Shown: positions 47,143 to 55,096 of the stretch, in pieces | Layout: every line of letters starts with the position of its first letter | Position numbering within the stretch: position 1 is the stretch's first letter | Program-made: the position numbers and the translations under genes | The notes under the pieces: model-generated | Told to the model about the DNA's origin: nothing | What the model saw: only the letters and a program-made list of their open reading frames with translations | The model's database searches: none | Assembly (NCBI RefSeq): GCF_041468085.1 | Contig: NZ_CP121015.1 | Span: 516,071 to 580,070 of the forward strand | DNA from: Tistrella mobilis | Lineage (GTDB): Bacteria > Pseudomonadota > Alphaproteobacteria > Tistrellales > Tistrellaceae | Length of the DNA stretch: 64,000 nt | Reading direction: 5' to 3'

Positions 47143-48544
47143 TCGCCCCTCCCCTGCCCGGCGCGCCCCTGTCCTGTCCGGTACGCACGGCGGCCGCCGG
47201 ATGCCCGGCCCCAAGCCGCGGCCCCCGGCCGAACAGCTTCTCGCGCAGCGTGCCCTCGGCATAACTGGTCTTATAGAGCCCGCGCGCCTGCAATTCCGGC
47301 ACCAGCAGGTCGGCCACATCGATGAAACTGCCCGGCGCCACGGTCCGGACCAGGTTGAAGCCGTCGATCCCGCTGTCCGCCACCCGCCGGCCGATCTCTT
47401 CGGCAACCTCGCCCGCCGATCCGATCAGCGGCCGGAACCGGCCGCCCAGCGCCAGGCCGGCCAGCAGCCGGCGCACGGTCGGCGGCCCCTCCCCCTCGCC
47501 ACCAAGCCCGGCCAGGATGGAGCGGATGGCATTGCCGCCGCCGGGCGGAATGGGGATCGGCGCATCCGGGTCCAGGCTGCCGAAATCGATGCCGGTTGCC
47601 GCCGACAGCTGGGCCAGGGCCGCTTCGGGCACGGCATGGGCGGCATAGTCGCGGTATTTCTCCACCGCCTCGGCCCGCCTGCGGCCGATCACGGTCTGCA
47701 AGGAGCCGAAAATCTTCACCGCCGACCGGTCGCGCCCGGCAGCCGCCAGCCGGTCTTCGATCCGCTGCACGATGGCGCGGGTGCCGGGGCCGCCATCGGC
47801 GGGGATGAAGATGCATTCGGCATGGGCGGCGGCGAAATCCAGCCCGCGCGCCGAGGCCCCGGCCTGGAACAGCACCGGCGTGCGCTGGGGCGAGGGCTCG
47901 GCCAGATGGATGGCGTCCAGGCGGAAATAGGGGCCGTTATGGCGCACCGCCCTCACCTTCGCCGGGTCGGCATAGCGCCGGGTGGCGCGGTCGCGGATCA
48001 CCGCATCATCGTCCCAGCTCGCCTCCCATAGCTTGTAGGCGACCTGCATGAAATCATCGGCGCGATCGTAACGGTCGTCATGCGGCAGCGTGCCGGCGGC
48101 ACCGGTGGCGCGCGCCGCACTGTCCAGAAAGCCGGTGACGATGTTCCAGGCCACCCGCCCGTCGCTCAGATGATCCAGGGTCGACATCCGCCGGGCGAAC
48201 AGATGCGGCGGCTCGGCCGAGACGTCGGCGGTGATGCCGAAGCCCAGATGCCGGGTAACGGCGGCCATGGCGGGCACCAGCACGGCCGGATCGTTCACCG
48301 GCAGCTGCACCGCCCGCTCGATCGCGGTGGCCGCCCCGCCGCCATGAACATCGTAAACCCCGGTGACATCGGCCAGAAACAGCCCGTCGAACAGCCCCCG
48401 CTCCAGGATCCGCGCCAGCTCCATCCAATAGCCGATGCGGCGATAGCCGGTCGCCCGATCCTCGGGATGGCTCCACACCCCATGGGCCAGATGGCCGACC
48501 GCATTCATCTCGAAAGCATTCAGCAGGACATGCGGGGGCGCCAA
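47126..48544 (-). CDS. LLM-class flavin-dependent monooxygenase (NtaA/SnaA/DszA family)
   Basis: 472 aa FMNH2-dependent monooxygenase with the bacterial luciferase fold. Hallmarks: LARILERGLFDGLFLADVTG, TRHLGFGITADVSAEPPHLF, RRMSTLDHLSDGRVAWNIVT, YDRADDFMQVAYKLWEASWD and RTPVLFQAGASARGLDFAAA. These are typical of the NtaA/SnaA/DszA branch acting on nitrilotriacetate, sulfones or similar. The start is TTG at 48544, with GGAGG 8 bases upstream and a sigma-70 promoter close before it. It opens a seven-gene leftward operon with the DszC-like enzyme and the ABC importer. The 5' half is duplicated 1.4 kb away, next to the CRISPR array. The last 35 residues are Gly/Arg-rich. Confidence 0.88.
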   Translation of the reverse strand: MAPPHVLLNAFEMNAVGHLAHGVWSHPEDRATGYRRIGYWMELARILERGLFDGLFLADVTGVYDVHGGGAATAIERAVQLPVNDPAVLVPAMAAVTRHLGFGITADVSAEPPHLFARRMSTLDHLSDGRVAWNIVTGFLDSAARATGAAGTLPHDDRYDRADDFMQVAYKLWEASWDDDAVIRDRATRRYADPAKVRAVRHNGPYFRLDAIHLAEPSPQRTPVLFQAGASARGLDFAAAHAECIFIPADGGPGTRAIVQRIEDRLAAAGRDRSAVKIFGSLQTVIGRRRAEAVEKYRDYAAHAVPEAALAQLSAATGIDFGSLDPDAPIPIPPGGGNAIRSILAGLGGEGEGPPTVRRLLAGLALGGRFRPLIGSAGEVAEEIGRRVADSGIDGFNLVRTVAPGSFIDVADLLVPELQARGLYKTSYAEGTLREKLFGRGPRLGAGHPAAAVRTGQDRGAPGRGGANDGAA

Positions 48545-48566
48545 GACCGATCCTCCGGAGGGGCGG

Positions 48567-48595
48567 GATATCGTCTTGTGAGATTATTTTGTCAA
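48567..48595 (-). promoter_or_regulatory. Sigma-70 promoter of the LLM-dpp operon
   Basis: On the minus strand a perfect TTGACA (48595-48590) is followed after 17 bases by GATATC (48572-48567). Transcription would start near 48560 and give a short leader with GGAGG before the TTG start at 48544. The -35 element overlaps a small dyad, ATTTTG-T-CAAAAT (48586-48598), a possible operator half. The duplicate copy lies at 49996-50024. Confidence 0.65.
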
Positions 48596-49114
48596 AATGA
48601 TTCGCGCAACGGGAGATGATCTCGCGGCTGAAGATCATCGCCTGCGGGCGGCCACGATCGGCCCCGGCATGCGGCGCCAGCGTGACGGGCAGATCGCGCA
48701 CCGGATGCCGGTCATTCGAAACCGGGCACAGCATCGACGCGCGCGCCTTCGGGCACCGGAAGCTCGACACCGCCATGCCCGCGATGCCGCCTGAGGCAGG
48801 CGGATCTCTCCGCTTCCGGTTGACGCTTCTGTCCGGCGCGCCGCCTGCCACCTTCTGCGCAACATTTCCACCGTCATCCCGGCGAAGGCCGGGATCCAGG
48901 TTCCTCTCCGCCCGAAGAACGCCGACCGACCTGAACCCGGCCCTGACCAGAGGTTCCCCCTGATCGCTGACGGCCTGGTTCCCGCCAGGCGATCACCGTC
49001 CAATCCTGTGGAGGCCTACCTGGATCCCGGCCTTCGCCGGGATGACGGGATTTTCTTTCAGGGATAATTGGTTGGGTCTGATCGTGCATCAGACGACGGG
49101 GCGAGAGATGCGAA

Positions 49115-49138
49115 GGCACCCCCATTGCTGGGGGTGCC
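49115..49138. terminator. Hairpin at the end of the CRISPR array (copy A)
   Basis: Arms GGCACCCCC and GGGGGTGCC, perfect over 9 bases with a 6-base loop, abut the trailer-end CRISPR repeat. The array is transcribed leftwards into it, so it is a likely terminator of the CRISPR transcript. The identical copy lies at 50544-50567. Confidence 0.55.
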
Positions 49139-49170
49139 GTTTCAATCCACGCACCCGCAAGGGTGCGACC
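49139..49170 (-). CRISPR. Orphan CRISPR repeat in the duplicated segment
   Basis: A single perfect 32-base copy of the array 1 repeat (ending ATTGAAAC on the minus strand), created by the duplication. It is followed by GGTGTCCTGACCCAAGCGTG (49171-49190), 20 bases of a spacer not found in the remaining array, and then by LLM coding sequence. There is no leader and no second repeat, so it cannot yield a normal crRNA. Confidence 0.9.
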
Positions 49171-49190
49171 GGTGTCCTGACCCAAGCGTG

Positions 49191-50601
49191 CCGCTGCACG
49201 ATGGCGCGGGTGCCGGGGCCGCCATCGGCAGGGATGAAGATGCATTCGGCATGGGCGGCGGCGAAATCCAGCCCGCGCGCCGAGGCCCCGGCCTGGAACA
49301 GCACCGGCGTGCGCTGGGGCGAGGGCTCGGCCAGATGGATGGCGTCCAGGCGGAAATAGGGGCCGTCATGGCGCACCGCCCTCACCTTCGCCGGGTCGGC
49401 ATAGCGCCGGGTGGCGCGGTCGCGGATCACCGCATCATCGTCCCAGCTCGCCTCCCACAGCTTGTAGGCGACCTGCATGAAATCATCGGCGCGATCGTAA
49501 CGGTCGTCATGCGGCAGCGTGCCGGCGGCACCGGTGGCCCGCGCCGCACTGTCCAGAAAGCCGGTGACGATGTTCCAGGCCACCCGCCCGTCGCTCAGAT
49601 GATCCAGGGTCGACATCCGCCGGGCGAACAGATGCGGCGGCTCGGCCGAGACGTCGGCGGTGATGCCGAAGCCCAGATGCCGGGTAACGGCGGCCATGGC
49701 GGGCACCAGCACGGCCGGATCGTTCACCGGCAGCTGCACCGCCCGCTCGATCGCGGTGGCCGCCCCGCCGCCATGAACATCGTAAACCCCGGTGACATCG
49801 GCCAGAAACAGCCCGTCGAACAGCCCCCGCTCCAGGATCCGCGCCAGCTCCATCCAATAGCCGATGCGGCGATAGCCGGTCGCCCGATCCTCGGGATGGC
49901 TCCACACCCCATGGGCCAGATGGCCGACCGCATTCATCTCGAAAGCATTCAGCAGGACATGCGGGGGCGCCAAGACCGATCCTCCGGAGGGGCGGGATAT
50001 CGTCTTGTGAGATTATTTTGTCAAAATGATTCGCGCAACGGGAGATGATCTCGCGGCTGAAGATCATCGCCTGCGGGCGGCCACGATCGGCCCCGGCATG
50101 CGGCGCCAGCGTGACGGGCAGATCGCGCACCGGATGCCGGTCATTCGAAACCGGGCACAGCATCGACGCGCGCGCCTTCGGGGACCGGAAGCTCGACACC
50201 GCCATGCCCGCGATGCCGCCTGAGGCAGGCGGATCTCTCCGCTTCCGGTTGACGCTTCTGTCCGGCGCGCTGCCTGCCACCTTCTGCGCAACATTTCCAC
50301 CGTCATCCCGGCGAAGGCCGGGATCCAGGTTCCTCTCCGCCCGAAGAACGCCGACCGACCTGAACCCGGCCCTGACCAGAGGTTCCCCCTGATCGCTGAC
50401 GGCCTGGTTCCCGCCAGGTGATCACCGTCCAATCCTGTGGAGGCCTACCTGGATCCCGGCCTTCGCCGGGATGACGGGATTTTCTTTCAGGGATAATTGG
50501 TTGGGTCTGATCGTGCATCAGACGACGGGGCGAGAGATGCGAAGGCACCCCCATTGCTGGGGGTGCCGTTTCAATCCACGCACCCGCAAGGGTGCGACCG
50601 G
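49191..50601. repeat. Direct duplication, copy B (1.4 kb)
   Basis: Second copy of 47762-49172. Its left edge is inside LLM coding sequence and its right edge is two bases past the first repeat of the functional array, after which the spacers differ from copy A. It carries its own copies of the LLM promoter, REP palindromes (near 50304-50326 and 50451-50475) and array-end hairpin. Confidence 0.95.
50544..50567. terminator. Hairpin at the trailer end of CRISPR array 1
   Basis: Identical to 49115-49138: GGCACCCCC and GGGGGTGCC arms with a 6-base loop, directly adjoining the last repeat. It is a likely terminator for the leftward pre-crRNA. Nothing else is seen in the 49974-50567 gap apart from the duplicated promoter and REP palindromes. 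Confidence 0.55.
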
Positions 50602-50861
50602 AGGCGCCCTTGGCAAGGACGGCGGCCGCGCGTTTCAATCCACGCACCCGCAAGGGTGCGACCAGCGCCAGGCCTCTACGCGGACTGGCGCTCCGCTGTT
50701 TCAATCCACGCACCCGCAAGGGTGCGACCCGGTGGGGGCCGCGCGTCGACCACACGGTGGCCGTTTCAATCCACGCACCCGCAAGGGTGCGACCCTGGAG
50801 CGGATCGACAAAGAAATCGACGACATCGCGTTTCAATCCACGCACCCGCAAGGGTGCGACC
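50568..50861 (-). CRISPR. CRISPR array 1, five repeats, type I-C-like
   Basis: Five identical 32-base repeats at 50568, 50632, 50698, 50763 and 50830 separate four spacers of 32, 34, 33 and 35 bases. On the minus strand the repeat reads GGTCGCACCC, an inverted GGGTGCG, then GTGGATTGAAAC, which is the type I-C form with the ATTGAAAC 5' handle. Transcription is therefore leftwards, from a leader at 50862-51040. No cas gene lies within at least 8 kb, so interference would need cas genes elsewhere. Confidence 0.97.
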
Positions 50862-51040
50862 CCACCCCCTCTTAATATCCTGAATCCGGGCCCAGAAAAA
50901 GGCGATCCGCGCGAACCTCGTCTGGGTGTCATACCTGGGAATAAACATGCATACATTGTGTTATTTAATCCCTTGAAATCCCGATGATATTTTTCCCGCG
51001 AACCCCCCGGGGTTTTTACGGGAGCTTGAGGTTCGCGGGC
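50862..51040 (-). promoter_or_regulatory. Leader of CRISPR array 1
   Basis: AT-richer than its flanks, and on the minus strand clearly homologous to the 58962-59139 leader: both start CCCGCGAACC, share GAGGTTCGCG-like arms, GTTCGCGCGGATCGCCTTTT and TATTAAGAGGGGGTGG just before the first repeat. An inverted repeat (CCCGCGAACC and GGTTCGCGGG, 50995-51040) marks the distal end. It should contain the array promoter and the integration signals. The rest of the gap to 51178 shows no gene. Confidence 0.8.
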
Positions 51041-51178
51041 GCGGCGGTACAGATCCGCGATCACCCCGGATGGCCATGGCGAGCGTGCCGCCGGCTGATC
51101 TGTCCGGGCTGGCACCGGCCACGTTATCGCGCATCGCTCCCGGCAAAAGACGGCATCGGGCGATGCCGGACGCATGCG

Positions 51179-52096
51179 TCAACCCGGCTGGCCGGGCCGG
51201 CCGCCAGAGGCGGCGCGTGCGGCGATGAGCTGGTCGATGTTTTCAAGGAAGGCGTGCAGCACCGGCGAGGGATTGTCCGCCCGATAGCCGGCCGCAATCT
51301 CGATCACCGGCGGGTTGCCGGCAAGCGGCCGGCTGACCAGCGATCGCGGCAGCAGGGGCTCCACATAGGCCGGCAGCAGGGTGACGCCGCCGGTGGACGC
51401 CACCAGCGAAATGCCGGTGGCGATGCCGTCCAGCAGATGCCTGGGCCTGACCACCACCCCGCGGTCGCGGAGATAGCGGGTCGCGATGTCGCGCAGCACA
51501 TGGGGCGTGTCGGCATAGCCGATGAACGAGGCCGGATCGATGTCGCGGACATCGATCGCCGGCCGGGCCGCCAGCGGATGATCGCGCGGCAGGACGACCA
51601 GGATCGGCTCGTGCGCGATGACCTTGTAGGTGACGTCGGGCTGCGGCTCCACCCGGCAGAAGCCGAGATCGATCTCGCCGCGCTGGATGGCGGCCCCGAT
51701 CTCGGGCGAGAAATCGCTCATGACCCGGAAATCGATGTCCTTCAGCTGCCCGCGCAGCAGATGGGTCACATGGGACAGCCAGTCGACCTCCTGCCCGGTC
51801 AGGAAGCCGACCGCGAAACCCGGCTTGGACGGGCGGGCGGCGCGCCTTGCGGCGGCGACCGCATCGGCGGCGGACTGCAGGGCGCGCCGCGCATGCTCAA
51901 GAAAGGCCTGGCCGGCGGGGGTCAGCGCCACGCCGCGGGCGCTGCGGATGAACAGGGTGGCGCCGACCTCCTGCTCCAGATCGCGCAGCTGGCGGCTCAA
52001 GGACGGCTGGGCGGTGTGCAGGCGCCGCTCGGCGGCCACCGTCAGGCTGCCCTCTTCGGCCACGGCGACGAAATAGCGGAGGTGACGCAGTTCCAT
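51179..52096 (-). CDS. LysR-type transcriptional regulator
   Basis: 305 aa. N-terminal winged helix-turn-helix (MELRHLRYFVAVAEEGSLTV, RRLHTAQPSLSRQLRDLEQE, GATLFIRSARGVALTPAGQA, residues 1-65), then a type 2 periplasmic-binding-like effector domain with FAVGFLTGQEVDWL, IDLGFCRVEP and VASTGGVTLLPAYV. The wording resembles the HcaR/CynR-like branch acting on aromatic or small organic effectors. The ATG at 52096 begins the standard MELRHLRYF; upstream in-frame sequence is discarded. It diverges from an SDR gene with inverted repeats between them, the usual arrangement for a regulator and its target. Confidence 0.92.
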   Translation of the reverse strand: MELRHLRYFVAVAEEGSLTVAAERRLHTAQPSLSRQLRDLEQEVGATLFIRSARGVALTPAGQAFLEHARRALQSAADAVAAARRAARPSKPGFAVGFLTGQEVDWLSHVTHLLRGQLKDIDFRVMSDFSPEIGAAIQRGEIDLGFCRVEPQPDVTYKVIAHEPILVVLPRDHPLAARPAIDVRDIDPASFIGYADTPHVLRDIATRYLRDRGVVVRPRHLLDGIATGISLVASTGGVTLLPAYVEPLLPRSLVSRPLAGNPPVIEIAAGYRADNPSPVLHAFLENIDQLIAARAASGGRPGQPG

Positions 52097-52160
52097 GTCA
52101 TCCCATGCCTGAAAGCTATGGCTTCCACATATAACAGGTCGTTCTCCGCCCGCAAACCAG

Positions 52161-52216
52161 CAGGTATGAAGGGAACCCAGACACCCACATACCTGCCTGT
52201 CGGGCATGACCCGACA
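52161..52216. promoter_or_regulatory. Two dyads between LysR and the SDR gene
   Basis: CAGGTATG (52161-52168) and CATACCTG (52188-52195) are perfect 8-base inverted arms 19 bases apart. TGTCGGG (52198-52204) and CCCGACA (52210-52216) are a second perfect dyad 15 bases before the SDR start. One or both are probable LysR operators; the second could also form an mRNA hairpin. Confidence 0.55.
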
Positions 52217-52230
52217 TCCGGAGACACAAC

Positions 52231-53001
52231 ATGACCACGACCTGGGCCATGCCCACCATCTCGATCGTCACCGGCGGCAGCCGCGGCCTTGGCCGCAACA
52301 CCGCCCTCAGCATCGCCCGCCGCGGCGGCGACGTCATCCTCACCTATCGCAGCCAGCTTGCCGAAGCCGAGGCCGTGCTGGCGGATATCCGGGCGCTGGG
52401 GCGCCGGGCGGCGGCGGTTCAGCTGGACACCGCCGACATCGCCGGCTTCCCCGGTTTCGTCGACCAGATCCGCGCCATCCTGGCCGGCTGGGGCCGCGAC
52501 CGGGTCGATCATCTGGTCAACAATGCCGGCCATGGCGAAATGGTCGCCTTCGCCGAAACCACCGAGGCGCAGTTCGACCGGATCTTCGATGTCCATGTGA
52601 AGGGCGTTTTCTTCCTGACCCAGGCCCTGCTGCCGCTGATCGCCGATGGCGGCCGGATCGTCAATTTTTCATCCGGCCTGACGCGGGTTTCCTTTCCGGG
52701 CTTCGCCGCCTATTCGGCGGCCAAGGGCGCGGTGGAAATCCTGACCGTCTATCTGGCGAAGGAACTGGGCCATCGCGGCATCACCGCCAACACCATCGCC
52801 CCCGGCGCCATCGAAACCGACTTCCTGGGCGGCGCGGTGCGCGACACCCCGGCCTATAACGAGGCCTTCGCCGGGATGACCGCGCTTGGCCGCGTGGGTG
52901 TGCCCGACGATATCGGCCCGGCGGTGGCGAGCCTGCTTAGCCCCGACAACCGCTGGGTCACCGCCCAGCGCATCGAGGTTTCGGGCGGTCAGACCATCTG
53001 A
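52231..53001 (+). CDS. SDR family oxidoreductase
   Basis: 256 aa classical SDR. VTGGSRGLG at residues 13-21 for NAD(P), NNAGHGE, catalytic Y161-x3-K165 in YSAAKGAVE, and the C-terminal IEVSGGQTI seen in 3-oxoacyl-ACP reductase-like proteins. GGRIVNFSSGLTRVSF carries the catalytic Ser. The R in SRG favours NADP. The substrate is unknown. It is divergent from the LysR regulator, so probably induced by that regulator's effector. GGAG stands 8 bases before the ATG. It runs toward the hydrolase gene, whose stop is 15 bases away. Confidence 0.9.
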   Translation: MTTTWAMPTISIVTGGSRGLGRNTALSIARRGGDVILTYRSQLAEAEAVLADIRALGRRAAAVQLDTADIAGFPGFVDQIRAILAGWGRDRVDHLVNNAGHGEMVAFAETTEAQFDRIFDVHVKGVFFLTQALLPLIADGGRIVNFSSGLTRVSFPGFAAYSAAKGAVEILTVYLAKELGHRGITANTIAPGAIETDFLGGAVRDTPAYNEAFAGMTALGRVGVPDDIGPAVASLLSPDNRWVTAQRIEVSGGQTI

Positions 53002-53015
53002 TCAGCCCTCGCCCA

Positions 53016-53969
53016 TCATCGCGACCCGGTCTCATCGCGACCCGGTCTCATCGCCACCCGGTGGATCGCCGCCACCACGCGGCCGTACACCCAGGGCGGC
53101 AGGTCATGGCCCAGCCCCTCGATTTCGAGCAGGGTGGCCCCCGGGATCGCGGCCGCGGTGTCGCGACCGGCCGCGGGCGGGATCAACGGGTCGTCGGTGC
53201 CGTGAACGACCAGGCCAGGCGCGGTGACCCCGGCAAGCCGGCTGCGGCGGTCGCCGGCGGCGATCATCGCGGCCAGCTGGCGCGCGGTACCGCCGGGGGC
53301 GCGGCCGCGGCGAAGCTCGTCCAGCAGCAGCGCCCGACAGGCGGCGGCGTCGAAGGGCCGGCCGGTCCCCGCGATGCGGCGGGCGAAGGCCAGGCCATGG
53401 GCCAGGAAACCCTCGGGATCGATGGCGGGATCCGGCGCCGGGCCGAGCAGCAGGGCCAGAACATCCGGCGCCGGCCCGGCCACGGCCGGATTGCCTGTGC
53501 CTGACATGATCGAGGTGAGCGAGCACACCCGATGCCCGTGGTCGCTGGCCAGGATCTGCGCGATCATGCCGCCCATCGACCGGCCGACGACATGCGCCCG
53601 CCCGATGCCCAGCGCATCGAGCAGCCCCACGGCATCCCCCGCCATGTCGTCAAGGCTATAGGGCAGATCCGGCCGCCGCCCGACCCCGAGCGCCCCGATC
53701 ACCGCGCCAATGTCCGGCGGCGGGCAGTGGTCGAGATGGGTGGAGCAGCCGGTATCGCGGTTGTCGAAGCGGATCACCCGCCAGCCGCGCGCCGCCAGCG
53801 CCCGGCAGAAGGCCCCTGTCCAGCGGATCATCTGCGTGCCCAGCCCGGCGATCAGCAGGATCGCCGGATGGTCCGGATCGCCGAAACTCTCCCAGGCGAT
53901 ATCGACCGCGCCGATCCGCGTGATCGCCCCCACCCGCACAATCGCCGGGGTCTGGTCGTGACCGGCCAT
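53016..53969 (-). CDS. Alpha/beta hydrolase
   Basis: 317 aa alpha/beta hydrolase fold. The oxyanion region is LLIAGLGTQMIRW, the strand motif RVIRFDNRDTGCSTH, the nucleophile elbow G-R-S131-MGG in VVGRSMGGMIAQ, the acid D in VHGTDDPLIP and the His in GLGHDLPPWVY. The pattern matches the group with esterases and aclacinomycin methylesterase-like proteins. There is no signal peptide, so it is cytosolic. The ATG at 53969 gives the conventional length; the longer frame runs into non-coding sequence. Substrate unknown. It is divergent from the VOC gene. Confidence 0.88.
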   Translation of the reverse strand: MAGHDQTPAIVRVGAITRIGAVDIAWESFGDPDHPAILLIAGLGTQMIRWTGAFCRALAARGWRVIRFDNRDTGCSTHLDHCPPPDIGAVIGALGVGRRPDLPYSLDDMAGDAVGLLDALGIGRAHVVGRSMGGMIAQILASDHGHRVCSLTSIMSGTGNPAVAGPAPDVLALLLGPAPDPAIDPEGFLAHGLAFARRIAGTGRPFDAAACRALLLDELRRGRAPGGTARQLAAMIAAGDRRSRLAGVTAPGLVVHGTDDPLIPPAAGRDTAAAIPGATLLEIEGLGHDLPPWVYGRVVAAIHRVAMRPGRDETGSR

Positions 53970-54210
53970 GATCCTGCTCCGCCGTGACGCATGTTCTGCA
54001 CCGGCGGATATCTGGCCGGGGGCGGCTGCGCTGTCAATATTACCCGGGTAAAATTCTGCGGCGCCAGATCCCCGTATCAAACCGCCGGGCGAAGATCCCC
54101 TCACCTCCCGTCTTGGCTCGCGGCCCGAAACCATGGATGATCGTCAGTCGAGGGACGTCGCCCGACCTCTGGTCGCAAGACGAGAACGTCCCCAGGGAGG
54201 ATTTCGAACA

Positions 54211-54996
54211 ATGTTTCATCGATTGCGACAGATCTGTCTGGTCGCGCGGGATCTGGATCCGGTGGTGGCGGAGCTTTGCGACGTCTTCGGTGTTGCGGTC
54301 TGCCACAGGGATCCCGAGGTCGGGATGTTCGGGCTGCACAATGCCCTGATGCCGCTGGGCCACGGCTTCATCGAGGTGGTGGCACCGCTGGCGCCCGGCA
54401 AGGCGGCGGCGGCGGAACGGCATCTGGACCGGCGCGGCGGCGATGGCGGCTATATGGTCATCACCGATACCGACGATCTGGCGCGCTGGGAACCGCATCT
54501 GGCGGCGACGGGGGTGCGCATCGCGGCACCGCTGGAAATGGGCGCCTATCGCGGCCTGCAACTGCATCCGCGCGACACCGGCGGCGCGCTGCTGGAGATC
54601 AACACCACCCGCGGCAATACCGGCCCCGACGGTGCGGCGATCGATGCCCCTTACGGCCCGGCCGGGCCCGACTGGCAGGCGCATATCCGGACCGGCACCG
54701 TCACCGGCATCACCGGCGCCCGGCTTCAGGCCGCCGATCCCGAACGGCTGGGGCGGCGCTGGGCGGAGATTCTGCGCCGCGATCTCAGGCCCGAAAGCGA
54801 CGGATGGGCGCTCGACCTCGACAATGCCCGGATCCGCTTCGAGCCCGACCGGGACGGCCGGGGTGAGGGGCTGGGCGGGGTGGATCTGGCGGTCGCCGAT
54901 GAAGCCGGCCTGCGGCGGCGGGCGGCCGCCCGCTTCCTGCCGGTCGTGGATGATCATGTCGTGATCGGCGGCGTGCGGTTTCATATCGGGGGCTGA
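54211..54996 (+). CDS. VOC family (glyoxalase-like) protein
   Basis: 261 aa with vicinal-oxygen-chelate modules. The N-terminal module MFHRLRQICLVARDLDPVVA, LCDVFGVAVCHRDPEVGMFG, and the metal-site region FIEVVAPLAPGKAAAAERHL and LLEINTTRGN are clear; the second module (VTGITGARLQAADPERLGRR) is shorter. It belongs to the glyoxalase/bleomycin-resistance/dioxygenase superfamily, with unknown substrate. AGGGAGG lies 10 bases before the ATG at 54211. It stands upstream of the acyl-CoA dehydrogenase pair, with a pyrimidine tract between. Confidence 0.85.
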   Translation: MFHRLRQICLVARDLDPVVAELCDVFGVAVCHRDPEVGMFGLHNALMPLGHGFIEVVAPLAPGKAAAAERHLDRRGGDGGYMVITDTDDLARWEPHLAATGVRIAAPLEMGAYRGLQLHPRDTGGALLEINTTRGNTGPDGAAIDAPYGPAGPDWQAHIRTGTVTGITGARLQAADPERLGRRWAEILRRDLRPESDGWALDLDNARIRFEPDRDGRGEGLGGVDLAVADEAGLRRRAAARFLPVVDDHVVIGGVRFHIGG

Positions 54997-55080
54997 GTCC
55001 CCCCTCCCCTTCCCTTCCCTTCCCGTCCCTCCCCTTCCCGTCCCTCCTCTTCTCTTCCCGCCTCTTCCCCCCTTGTCCTT
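54997..55080 (+). repeat. Polypyrimidine tract (TTCCC/TCCCC repeats)
   Basis: About 80 bases of almost pure C and T made of degenerate 5-6 base units such as TTCCC and GTCCC, between the VOC stop and the acyl-CoA dehydrogenase start. It is absent elsewhere in the window. It could form a triplex or unusual structure, or vary by slippage. It leaves no ordinary ribosome-binding site for the next gene. Confidence 0.85.
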
Positions 55081-55096
55081 TCCGGAACACCCGACC

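Larger units (their letters stand above)
48545..49138. other. Intergenic region with promoter and REP palindromes
   Basis: No gene is supported here. It holds the LLM promoter (48567-48595), then two inverted REP-like palindromes, one reading CATCCCGGCGAAGGCCGGGA near 48875-48897 and its complement near 49022-49046. The adjacent CCTGTGGAGGCCTACCTGGA matches the element in the 9.3-12.4 kb block. It ends in a hairpin against the CRISPR repeat. The whole stretch is repeated at 49974-50567. Confidence 0.8.
47762..49172. repeat. Direct duplication, copy A (1.4 kb)
   Basis: This segment recurs at 49191-50601 with an offset of exactly 1429 bases and only a handful of substitutions (for example near 47938, 48028, 48107, 48749 and 48841). 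It contains the first 261 codons of the LLM gene, its promoter, a REP-flanked intergenic region, a hairpin and one CRISPR repeat. The 18 bases 49173-49190 separate the two copies and look like the start of a lost CRISPR spacer. Confidence 0.95.
49089..49973 (-). pseudogene. Truncated duplicate of the LLM monooxygenase gene
   Basis: The first 261 codons match the intact gene at 47126-48544, with a few changes (for example N to D in VRHDGPYF). At 49191 the match stops in the middle of the protein and the frame runs on through spacer remnant, CRISPR repeat and hairpin to a stop at 49089. The C-terminal half of the barrel is missing, so the product cannot fold as the enzyme. Its promoter copy is intact, so the locus may still be transcribed into the orphan CRISPR repeat. 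Confidence 0.9.

Noticed and set aside
48545..49138. Leader of the left CRISPR array on the LLM side
   Set aside because: The repeat orientation (ATTGAAAC end on the minus strand) and the homology of 50862-51040 with the leader of array 2 place the leader on the right. The LLM side is the trailer end.
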